From NCBI GenBank assembly GCA_002762705.1, contig PCVE01000077.1:1-29288 (forward strand): a stretch of DNA of 29,288 nucleotides. The letters run 5' to 3'. Of the stretch, positions 8,001-13,321 are shown piece by piece. The notes under the pieces are model-generated. The model did no database searches. It was not told the origin of the DNA and worked only from the letters and a program-made list of their open reading frames with translations. The stretch is from Candidatus Woesearchaeota archaeon CG11_big_fil_rev_8_21_14_0_20_43_8. GTDB lineage: Archaea > Nanobdellota > Nanobdellia > Woesearchaeales > CG08-08-20-14. A program made the translations under genes and the position numbers. Every line of letters begins with the position of its first letter. Position 1 is the first letter of the stretch.

Positions 8001-8152
8001 CTTCTTCCTCTACCGCGTCCAAGACGTCTTGGTCTTCCATTACCGCATGGTCCTAATCCATTGTTGTCTTCTTCTATCTGAGCACACTTTCCTTGTCCTC
8101 GGCCTGTTCGTGGTCCTTTTCCATCAGGTCCTGTTCCATCTTCATTTGGCAT
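7997..8152 (-). CDS. 51-aa Gly/Arg-rich protein, DUF5320-like, first gene of the operon
   Basis: This is too short for usual ORF cut-offs. It starts ATG 8152 as MPNEDGTGPDGKGPRTGRGQG, has two Cys (KCAQ and GPCGNG) and ends GRPRRLGRGRGRR. The DGTGP-x-G-x-GP-x-TGRG opening is the hallmark of the DUF5320 family, small proteins that repeatedly neighbour NifX/MinD clusters; their function is unknown. A GGTGAT ribosome site is at 8158-8163. Its TGA overlaps the ATG of the next gene. Because it is the leader gene of the operon, with strong motif conservation and a proper ribosome site, I take it as real. Confidence 0.85.
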   Translation of the reverse strand: MPNEDGTGPDGKGPRTGRGQGKCAQIEEDNNGLGPCGNGRPRRLGRGRGRR

Positions 8153-8163
8153 CTTTTATCACC

Positions 8164-8183
8164 TTATGAATATATATTCATAA
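8164..8183. promoter_or_regulatory. 20-bp perfect palindrome, candidate DUF134 operator
   Basis: TTATGAATATATATTCATAA is identical on both strands. It lies between the minus-strand TATA box (8186-8194) and the operon's first ribosome site, that is, over the expected transcription start, a classic repressor position. It also lies 25 bp upstream of the DUF134 TATA box. An 18/20 copy occurs at 8882-8901. Confidence 0.75.
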
Positions 8184-8184
8184 C

Positions 8185-8201
8185 TTATTTAAATCTTTCG
8201 G
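8185..8201 (-). promoter_or_regulatory. BRE/TATA promoter of the NifX-MinD operon
   Basis: On the minus strand CCCGAAAGA (BRE-like) is followed by TTTAAATAA (8194-8186). The predicted start is near 8164, leaving a leader of about 12 nt that holds the GGTGAT ribosome site (8158-8163) before ATG 8152. Confidence 0.6.
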
Positions 8202-8207
8202 GAGAGT

Positions 8208-8217
8208 TTTATATACT
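8208..8217 (+). promoter_or_regulatory. TATA box of the DUF134 gene
   Basis: TTTTATATAC-type box about 25-30 bp before ATG 8240, consistent with a leaderless mRNA. It is divergent from the NifX-MinD operon promoter. Confidence 0.6.
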
Positions 8218-8239
8218 ATCGCATATTTATAGCTGATAA

Positions 8240-8515
8240 ATGCCACGACCAAGGAAATGCAGGAAGATAGGATGCCAGCCTGACGTCACATTCTTCAAGC
8301 CTCGCGGAATCCCGATCTGCGATCTTGAGATATCCGAATTGAGCCTTGAAGAGCTTGAAGCAATTCGTCTCAAGGATTTTCTTGGCATGGACCAGACCGA
8401 AGCGAGCCAGAAAATGGGCGTTTCCCAGCCGACATTCCATAGAATCCTTCTAGAAGCGAGAAAAAAACTTGCCAAAGCCCTTGTCGAGGGCCAGGCGATA
8501 AAGATTCAGTCGTAA
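8240..8515 (+). CDS. DUF134 (UPF0251) helix-turn-helix protein
   Basis: 91 aa. It starts MPRPRKCRKIGCQPDVTFFKP with RGIP next, then LSLEELEAIRLKDFLGMDQTEASQKMGVSQPTFHRILLEARKKLAKALVEG, a sigma-region-4-like HTH typical of DUF134. Full length. The N-terminal Cys residues could bind a metal or sense redox state. The family is found beside NifX/MinD/DUF5320 genes in archaea and anaerobic bacteria, so a role as their local regulator is a reasonable inference. The gene is divergent from that operon, and both a palindrome in the shared spacer and a second copy downstream of it fit autoregulation. Its 3' end overlaps the convergent gene by 10 bp. Confidence 0.93.
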   Translation: MPRPRKCRKIGCQPDVTFFKPRGIPICDLEISELSLEELEAIRLKDFLGMDQTEASQKMGVSQPTFHRILLEARKKLAKALVEGQAIKIQS

Positions 8516-8838
8516 TTGCCTTTGCAGCCACCATCGCATGTGCAATCGTCACCACAATTGCCATCGCAGTCACATTCATGCTCTTCTGGTTTTTTGTAAG
8601 TTTCGAAAAGATTGGTGATATATTTTTTGATCGTCTTTCTTTTCTGATACAGATGCACTGCAGAAAGCGTCATGAATGTTGTGCCTGACCATCGTTTGAA
8701 TGGATGTCCGCCCCTCAATAATCTTGATGCAGCGTGCGCTGCGAATGTGCCAAGCAGGCCATAATTCACCTTCTTGTGGTTCTCTGGCTTATCGATCCAG
8801 CTCTTTTCGATTTTTGTCTCTAATTTTTCTTGTGTCAT
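8506..8838 (-). CDS. Small protein with a Cys-rich, acidic C-terminal tail
   Basis: 110 aa from ATG 8838, which has a GGTGAT ribosome site just upstream (an in-frame GTG at 8847 overlaps that site and is less likely). Residues about 25-65 are mildly hydrophobic helices (YGLLGTFAAHAASRLL, GTTFMTLSAVHLYQ). The tail, residues about 91-106, has six Cys among Asp/Gly (CDCDGNCGDDCTCDGGC), suited to metal or cluster binding. I do not recognise a named family. It converges on and overlaps the DUF134 gene by 10 bp, and its promoter holds the second copy of the palindrome, so it probably belongs to the same regulon as a metal-binding accessory protein. Confidence 0.75.
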   Translation of the reverse strand: MTQEKLETKIEKSWIDKPENHKKVNYGLLGTFAAHAASRLLRGGHPFKRWSGTTFMTLSAVHLYQKRKTIKKYITNLFETYKKPEEHECDCDGNCGDDCTCDGGCKGNYD

Positions 8839-8881
8839 AAAAATCACCTTTATCTATTGATGTAGTTGTTCTATAAAAACG

Positions 8882-8901
8882 TTATGGATATTTATTCATA
8901 A
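8882..8901. promoter_or_regulatory. Second copy of the candidate DUF134 operator
   Basis: TTATGGATATTTATTCATAA differs from the copy at 8164-8183 at two positions. It lies 44 bp before ATG 8838, beside or overlapping possible TATA boxes (8871-8877 or within the palindrome), and 56 bp upstream of the TATA box of the divergent FmdB-like gene. Confidence 0.65.
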
Positions 8902-8956
8902 CTACCCTCTTTTTTTCAAGTTTTGTACGAAAGTGATGGACCTTATAGATAGAAAT

Positions 8957-8965
8957 CTTAATAAA
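8957..8965 (+). promoter_or_regulatory. TATA-like box of the FmdB-like gene
   Basis: CTTAATAAA lies 25-33 bp upstream of ATG 8990; a leaderless transcript is predicted. Confidence 0.45.
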
Positions 8966-8989
8966 TGATTATAGAATTCCCCCTATATC

Positions 8990-9283
8990 ATGAAATATGA
9001 TTACATGTGCTCGAAATGTGGCATATTCGAAGTAGAGCATAGCATGAACGATGATGCATACACTCTCTGTTCTCAGGTACGTGATCGGCTGATTGAATTG
9101 AATGGACTTGAAAAGATGGCTGAGAAAGAGATTAAGGCATCTGGTATCTCGCTTCCAAAGAAAGACTGCAAGTGCAATGTCACGCGTGATATCACCGGGG
9201 GAAACGGTTTTGTTCTTGAAGGCGATGGTTGGTATAAGGATGGTTACGGAAACAAGAAATCATCAAGTGATGACAAAGAGTGA
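8990..9283 (+). CDS. FmdB-like zinc-ribbon protein
   Basis: 97 aa. The N-terminus MKYDYMCSKCGIFEVEHSMND has the CxxC of the FmdB putative regulatory family. A second Cys pair is in KKDCKCN (about residues 57-61), and the end GGNGFVLEGDGWYKDGYG is the typical FmdB C-terminal motif. The region between (residues about 25-55) is longer than in minimal FmdB. The family's biochemical function is unproven; zinc binding is likely. It is divergent from the Cys-tailed gene and shares the spacer with the second palindrome, so it may belong to the DUF134 regulon. Confidence 0.8.
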   Translation: MKYDYMCSKCGIFEVEHSMNDDAYTLCSQVRDRLIELNGLEKMAEKEIKASGISLPKKDCKCNVTRDITGGNGFVLEGDGWYKDGYGNKKSSSDDKE

Positions 9284-9290
9284 ATGCTTT

Positions 9291-9875
9291 TCACTTCCTT
9301 CTCTCAAAGACACTAAGATCGATCGCGAATGCCGCTGCGAGAACTAGATGTTTATGTTCTTTTATATTGGCGTAATTTATCTGAAAATTATCTGCGTCTG
9401 TGAATGCTTCTTTTCCAATGCCGCTCCATTTCTTCAATATCGTTCCGACATGCATCTCCTGCTGGAATATCTTGAATGTCCATAAGTGCGGAAATTTCGC
9501 TGTGCATGTGTAATATGCCATATCATCTTTGTCGCATATATCGAATGATTTTGTTATGAACCATCTTCTTTGCCTGATATATCCGATTATGTTCTCTTTA
9601 TTGTCTTTGACCATATATCTGGCTTTCAGGAAATGGAATGCTTTTTCAATCGTCATCTGGATATTTTTATCATTGTCTACAATCACCATCTTAAGTGGCC
9701 TATGTTTATTCAATAGCTGGTTCATGAAGAAATTCGATACTTCATATGCGTAATACAATGGTTTGCTGTTCTGGTCTTCAATCTCATACTTGTTCTTCGT
9801 GCTTATGGATGTGAATATCTCTAATGGCTCGATGATCTGCTTTATTGTGAGATTTGATTCCTTGATCTCTATCAT
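9291..9875 (-). CDS. Scramblase / LURP-one-related family protein
   Basis: 194 aa with a predicted beta-rich tubby-like fold: KYEIEDQNSKPLYYAYE, IEKAFHFLKARYMVKDN, IGYIRQRRWFITKSFDICD and KKWSGIGKEAFTDADNFQI line up with the phospholipid scramblase/LOR pattern (repeated strands describing query-like x-D-x-N-G turns, then KWSG). There is no signal peptide or strong membrane helix. Prokaryotic members have no known function. The start ATG 9875 has a TATA box at 9899-9908. It ends 7 bp from the convergent FmdB-like gene. Confidence 0.75.
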   Translation of the reverse strand: MIEIKESNLTIKQIIEPLEIFTSISTKNKYEIEDQNSKPLYYAYEVSNFFMNQLLNKHRPLKMVIVDNDKNIQMTIEKAFHFLKARYMVKDNKENIIGYIRQRRWFITKSFDICDKDDMAYYTCTAKFPHLWTFKIFQQEMHVGTILKKWSGIGKEAFTDADNFQINYANIKEHKHLVLAAAFAIDLSVFERRK

Positions 9876-9898
9876 AAGAGGTTCACTATGGGGCTGGT

Positions 9899-9908
9899 CA
9901 TATAAATC
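9899..9908 (-). promoter_or_regulatory. TATA box of the scramblase-like gene
   Basis: Minus-strand GATTTATATG lies 24-33 bp upstream of ATG 9875; leaderless transcript expected. Confidence 0.6.
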
Positions 9909-9997
9909 TATCGTGGTGTATAGCTTCTCGTGGATGTTGTCTTGTTATTGGTCGTGTTATTTCTGTATCTCTTGAAATAGTTTCTTCGTGTGGAAGA

Positions 9998-10007
9998 CTT
10001 TAAATAA
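9998..10007 (+). promoter_or_regulatory. TATA box of the methyltransferase gene; decides its start
   Basis: CTTTAAATAA lies 26-35 bp before ATG 10033. A longer reading frame could start at GTG 9988, but that lies upstream of this box, so the shorter start is preferred. Confidence 0.6.
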
Positions 10008-10032
10008 TTCAAGACAGATTATATCTCTTACA

Positions 10033-10809
10033 ATGGACAAAATCACATCGACAGCATATTTCGATGTACAATCTAAGATCGGGGTCACAAAACACGTCGG
10101 TGGCGCAGGCGCCACAGATAGATTGATGGAACTATGTGACATCGGCCCGGATTCATACATCCTAGAAGTCGGCTGTGGAGCCGGGCTTGCGACAACTTAC
10201 ATCGCGAAGCGATATGGTTGCAGGATCATGGCGATCGATATACGAAAAGAGATGGTCGAACAGGCAAAAGCGACAGCAAAAAGAAGGGGTGTTGAGGATC
10301 GCATCGAATTCCGTGTCGCAAACGCAGAGCATCTGCCATTCAAAGACAACACGTTCGATGCTGTCATCACTGAATCAGTGACTGCTTTTACAGACAAGAA
10401 CAAATCGATCAAAGAATACAAAAGAGTCGCAAAGAAAGGCGGCTATGTGGGTCTCAATGAACTCACATGGGTCGGAGAGACATCTGAAGAGATCAAAGAT
10501 TATTTCTATCGCGCGACCGGTGGCGTGAAACCTTGCGATGAAAACGGATGGACTTCTCACATAAAAAAAGCTGGCTTGACAGACATAATCGCGGATTCTT
10601 GGAAAGTGAAAGCATCAAGACAGTTTTTCATGGAGATGCGTCTCATCGGTTTTGGTAATCTGTTCCGTATAATGGGCAGAACGATAAAATACATGTTCAC
10701 CGACAAGAAGTTTCGGCAAGAGATAAAAGAATTGACAAAGATCACAAAAGATATGCCAAAAGGCCTGATGAAGACTTTCGGTTATGGTGTGTATGTCGGC
10801 AGGAAGTGA
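10033..10809 (+). CDS. Class I SAM-dependent methyltransferase
   Basis: 258 aa from ATG 10033. Motif I (ILEVGCGAGLATTYIA) is at about residues 43-58, the acidic loop (IMAIDIRKEMVEQAK) follows, then VEDRIEFRVANAEHLPFKDNTFDAVITES and the post-motif AKKGGYVGLNE. This is the Methyltransf_11 / sterol-C24- or UbiE-like pattern for small-molecule substrates. The basic C-terminal half could be the substrate cap. The substrate is not deducible and there is no operon partner. The start choice rests on the TATA box at 9998-10007. Confidence 0.88.
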   Translation: MDKITSTAYFDVQSKIGVTKHVGGAGATDRLMELCDIGPDSYILEVGCGAGLATTYIAKRYGCRIMAIDIRKEMVEQAKATAKRRGVEDRIEFRVANAEHLPFKDNTFDAVITESVTAFTDKNKSIKEYKRVAKKGGYVGLNELTWVGETSEEIKDYFYRATGGVKPCDENGWTSHIKKAGLTDIIADSWKVKASRQFFMEMRLIGFGNLFRIMGRTIKYMFTDKKFRQEIKELTKITKDMPKGLMKTFGYGVYVGRK

Positions 10810-10867
10810 TTTTCTATTATTCTTAGTAGAATGGCCTGCTTTTCGAAAACGATGGGACTACCAAAGA

Positions 10868-10876
10868 ATATTTAAA
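10868..10876 (+). promoter_or_regulatory. TATA box of the DUF2779 nuclease gene
   Basis: ATATTTAAA lies 23-31 bp before ATG 10899; leaderless transcript expected. Confidence 0.55.
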
Positions 10877-10898
10877 ATGTATAAAGATTCTATAACAG

Positions 10899-12350
10899 AT
10901 GCCACTACTCACTAAATCACGTTATATGAATGGCCTTCAGTGCCCAAAGCTTCTTTGGATAAAATGCAATCGGAAAGATCTCATCCCTGAATACAAGCCT
11001 TCTGCGCAGAAGCGATTTGAGCTTGGGACTGAAGTCGGAGTATGGGCAAAGAAGCTATATCAAGATGGCGTTGACATCCCAACAGATGATTTTAAGCATA
11101 ATATCGAGATGACAAAGGTCCTGCTCAATAGGCGGGTCCCGCTCTTTGAGCCAGGGTTCATGATCAAAAATCTGTTCTCAAGAGTAGATATCCTAAAGCC
11201 AGCGGAAAATAATCAATGGGATCTGATCGAAGTCAAATCATCGACAAAAGTGAAGCCGGAACATATCCCTGATGTGGCATTCCAGTCGCACTGCCTGAGA
11301 AGTGCCGGGCTAAATATCCGGAGATGTCTTCTCATGCATATCAACAGCGATTATGTGCGGGATGGAGATATCGATCCAGAAGGGCTTTTCTCTATGCAGG
11401 ATGTGACTGATGCTGTCGCAGGCGATATGCAGGAAGCCATAGATGATATGCTCGTCACGCTATCTAAGAAGGAGATGCCCTGCATCAGCATAGGGAAGCA
11501 TTGCCATAGTCCATACGAATGTCCTTTGGTCGACTATTGTTGGACTGACGTCCCGGAGAATAGTGTTTTTGACTTGATTGGGACTATCGGATATAAACTT
11601 GCAGAAGAGAATATTGCCCTGCTAAGAGATGTCCCTGGAACTGTGAAACTCAATGAGAAACAGAAGATCCAGGTCGATTGCGCAGTCTCTGACACTGTGA
11701 ATGTGAATAAAGATGGGATAAAAGAATTCTTAGGTACACTGGAATATCCGATCTACTATTTCGATTTTGAGACCTGTAGTTCTCCACTGCCATTCTATCA
11801 AGGCACTAAGCCATATCAGGCGATACCATTCCAGTATTCTTGTCACATTGTAAAAGAACCCGGTGCAGAACCAGAGCATGTGTCGTTTCTTGCAGAAGGG
11901 AAAGATGATCCTCGCCCTGCTATTTTGAGACATATGAAAGAGCATCTTGGGACAGAAGGCAGCATAGTCGCATATTATGCCTCATTCGAGACAAGGATCC
12001 TGACCCAGCTTGCAGAAGCGTATCCCGAATACAAAGAGTGGGTTGAAAGCATCATAAAAAGGATAGTCGATCTCATAATCCCATTCAAAGCGTTCCATTA
12101 TTATAACACAGAACAGAAAGGCAGCGCATCGCTAAAATGTGTCCTTCCTGCGATCACTGGAGAGGACCACTATGGAAAACTCGATATCAACAATGGTGAT
12201 GATGCAAGCGGTGCATTTGTCGCTATGACTTTTGGTGACATGTCTGATGGTGAGAGAAAGAAGATCCGAGATGACCTAGAAAAGTACTGCGGACTCGACA
12301 CAGAAGGCATGATCTGGATCGTGTATCGGCTGGTCGAGTTGAGCAAGTAA
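10899..12350 (+). CDS. Cas4-like PD-(D/E)XK nuclease fused to DEDD exonuclease (DUF2779)
   Basis: 483 aa. The N-terminal half is Cas4/RecB-like: catalytic Asp97 (SRVDIL) and Glu111-x-Lys113 (EVKSS), with Cys15 plus Cys 202/208/214 (HCHSPYECPLVDYC) suited to an iron-sulfur cluster. The C-terminal half is the DUF2779 RNase-H-fold exonuclease: YYFDFET (Asp289, Glu291), IVAYYASFETRIL, and KYCGLDTEGM near the end. The protein is complete. Stand-alone members occur across bacteria and archaea, often in accessory regions; the physiological role is unknown, though DNA repair or defence is plausible. No CRISPR array or other cas gene is present. An RHH/PIN module lies immediately downstream, and 16 bp of this gene's 3' end recur beyond that module. 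Confidence 0.88.
   Translation: MPLLTKSRYMNGLQCPKLLWIKCNRKDLIPEYKPSAQKRFELGTEVGVWAKKLYQDGVDIPTDDFKHNIEMTKVLLNRRVPLFEPGFMIKNLFSRVDILKPAENNQWDLIEVKSSTKVKPEHIPDVAFQSHCLRSAGLNIRRCLLMHINSDYVRDGDIDPEGLFSMQDVTDAVAGDMQEAIDDMLVTLSKKEMPCISIGKHCHSPYECPLVDYCWTDVPENSVFDLIGTIGYKLAEENIALLRDVPGTVKLNEKQKIQVDCAVSDTVNVNKDGIKEFLGTLEYPIYYFDFETCSSPLPFYQGTKPYQAIPFQYSCHIVKEPGAEPEHVSFLAEGKDDPRPAILRHMKEHLGTEGSIVAYYASFETRILTQLAEAYPEYKEWVESIIKRIVDLIIPFKAFHYYNTEQKGSASLKCVLPAITGEDHYGKLDINNGDDASGAFVAMTFGDMSDGERKKIRDDLEKYCGLDTEGMIWIVYRLVELSK
12325..12340 (+). repeat. 16-bp direct repeat, left copy
   Basis: ATCGGCTGGTCGAGTT near the 3' end of the DUF2779 gene; an identical copy lies at 13159-13174. The pair brackets RHH/PIN module 1. 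Confidence 0.6.
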
Positions 12351-12359
12351 AACCATTAC

Positions 12360-12370
12360 ATTTAAATACT
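12360..12370 (+). promoter_or_regulatory. TATA box of RHH antitoxin 1
   Basis: ATTTAAATACT lies about 24-34 bp before ATG 12394. It is 10 bp after the DUF2779 stop. Confidence 0.55.
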
Positions 12371-12393
12371 TATTAAGGTACATAACAATTACA

Positions 12394-12636
12394 ATGGTAA
12401 TGCAAACACTTCAAATCCGTTTATGTCATGGTTTGGTTGAAAGGATAGATGATCTAGTAAAAAGCGGTATATATTCAAATCGTTCTGATGCAATAAGAGA
12501 TGCAGTCCGACGTTTTGTGTGGGACAAAGAACTTGGTTCTATGACGGTGGATGGATCCAGTGTCGAAGTTGTTAGAGAAGCCAGAAAGAATCTTTCGAAA
12601 AAAGGTGTTGATCTTGATGAAATAAATTCTCTATAA
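12394..12636 (+). CDS. Ribbon-helix-helix antitoxin-like protein 1
   Basis: 80 aa. The N-terminal RHH domain is clear: strand MQTLQIRLCHGLVERIDDLVKSG, then YSNRSDAIRDAVRRFVWDK (helix A - turn - helix B). The tail VVREARKNLSKKGVDLDEINSL is expected to wrap the toxin. MVMQ offers starts at 12394 and 12400; the TATA box at 12360-12370 fits the first. Unlike usual VapB/ParD genes it does not precede its toxin in an operon: the PIN gene faces it and the two 3' ends overlap by 6 bp (12631-12636). Confidence 0.85.
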   Translation: MVMQTLQIRLCHGLVERIDDLVKSGIYSNRSDAIRDAVRRFVWDKELGSMTVDGSSVEVVREARKNLSKKGVDLDEINSL

Positions 12637-13059
12637 TTCTTCTGGCTTTGCTGCTATCACTCCATAGCTTTTACAATGACCTAATAGCTTGTTGTCTCTT
12701 GTTACAAGTATCGCACCCAATCTTTTTGAAAGGATCATATGCATGATGTCATAGAAGCTGATGTCAAAATCAATCTCTGGTTCTATTTTTCGTGCATATC
12801 TATAATCTTCATCTGTGACAATCACTTTCTGGAAGTTAGGTGTATCATAGAATAATTGTCTTTTTCTATTAAAACAAATTTCATCAAGAATGTATCTCAG
12901 CTCTTTTATGATAAATCCAGAATAATAGAATATGCAGTCTTTTTGTTCATATTTCTGGAAAAATAATTTTGCCAGTTCGCCAAAAGGTAAGTTAGTGACT
13001 TCATTCTTCCATAAATTGATGTATATACAAGTATCGACATAAAAATTTATCTTGCGCAT
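12631..13059 (-). CDS. PIN-domain toxin-like ribonuclease 1
   Basis: 142 aa. The PIN fold shows Asp9 (FYVDTCIYINLW), a central acidic pair (FIIKELRYILDE), Asp near residue 103 (FDISFYDIMHMIL) and VTRDNKLLGHC near the C-terminus, so all usual metal ligands appear present. It is AT-rich relative to neighbours. Convergent with and overlapping the RHH gene. ATG 13059 is about 22 bp from a TATA-like box inside the shared box at 13077-13122, so it is expressed from its own promoter. RNA or tRNA cleavage is the family norm; the target is unknown. Confidence 0.87.
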   Translation of the reverse strand: MRKINFYVDTCIYINLWKNEVTNLPFGELAKLFFQKYEQKDCIFYYSGFIIKELRYILDEICFNRKRQLFYDTPNFQKVIVTDEDYRYARKIEPEIDFDISFYDIMHMILSKRLGAILVTRDNKLLGHCKSYGVIAAKPEEL

Positions 13060-13076
13060 TAAGAGAAATATGTATC

Positions 13077-13122
13077 GGTGCTTAAAATAATGCTATCACT
13101 TTTTTTCGGAAGATTTTCGAAA
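13077..13122 (-). promoter_or_regulatory. Shared promoter/operator box, copy C (PIN 1)
   Basis: Plus-strand GGTGCTTAAAATAAT (13077-13091) contains the TATA element for PIN 1. Exactly 25 bp from its first base begins TTTTTCGGAAGATTTTCG (13102), two near-identical 11-bp units (13103-13113 and 13114-13124). The box begins 18 bp from the start codon. Copies A (26141) and B (26942) have the same layout. Confidence 0.75.
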
Positions 13123-13158
13123 TGCAATAGAATATTCATCCCCTCAGTTTTATCGTTG

Positions 13159-13174
13159 ATCGGCTGGTCGAGTT
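13159..13174 (+). repeat. 16-bp direct repeat, right copy
   Basis: ATCGGCTGGTCGAGTT, identical to 12325-12340 in the DUF2779 gene but here intergenic and not translated in that context. It lies 818 bp after the end of the left copy. Confidence 0.6.
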
Positions 13175-13225
13175 TTCGCATTGACAAGATATAATCGCAA
13201 TACTTCTTTTATTTACTAATTCCTG

Positions 13226-13261
13226 ATGGTTTCCATATGGTTTCCAGTGACTTCTTTTATA
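13226..13261 (+). promoter_or_regulatory. 11-bp tandem repeat and TATA box before the exported repeat protein
   Basis: ATGGTTTCCAT (13226-13236) is directly followed by ATGGTTTCCAG (13237-13247), one helical turn apart. A TATA-like CTTTTATACT follows at about 13254-13263. Translation uses a GGAGGTG site at 13308-13314 before ATG 13322, so this mRNA has a leader of some 30 nt or more, unlike most genes here. The rest of the 13123-13321 spacer shows only the 16-bp repeat. Confidence 0.5.
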
Positions 13262-13321
13262 CTTGCGACGTTCTACTCCTTCTTGCATTCAACGCAACAA
13301 AAATGACGGAGGTGCGATAGA

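Noticed and set aside
3830..8152. Nitrogen fixation cluster
   Set aside because: NifX/NifB-type domains and MinD-like ATPases are common in non-fixing archaea. No nifHDK, nifE/N or NifB radical-SAM gene is present.
10899..12350. CRISPR-Cas Cas4 gene
   Set aside because: The nuclease half is fused to a DUF2779 exonuclease, with no cas neighbours and no repeat-spacer array in the window. The only regular repeats are the 57-bp coding repeats at 14078.
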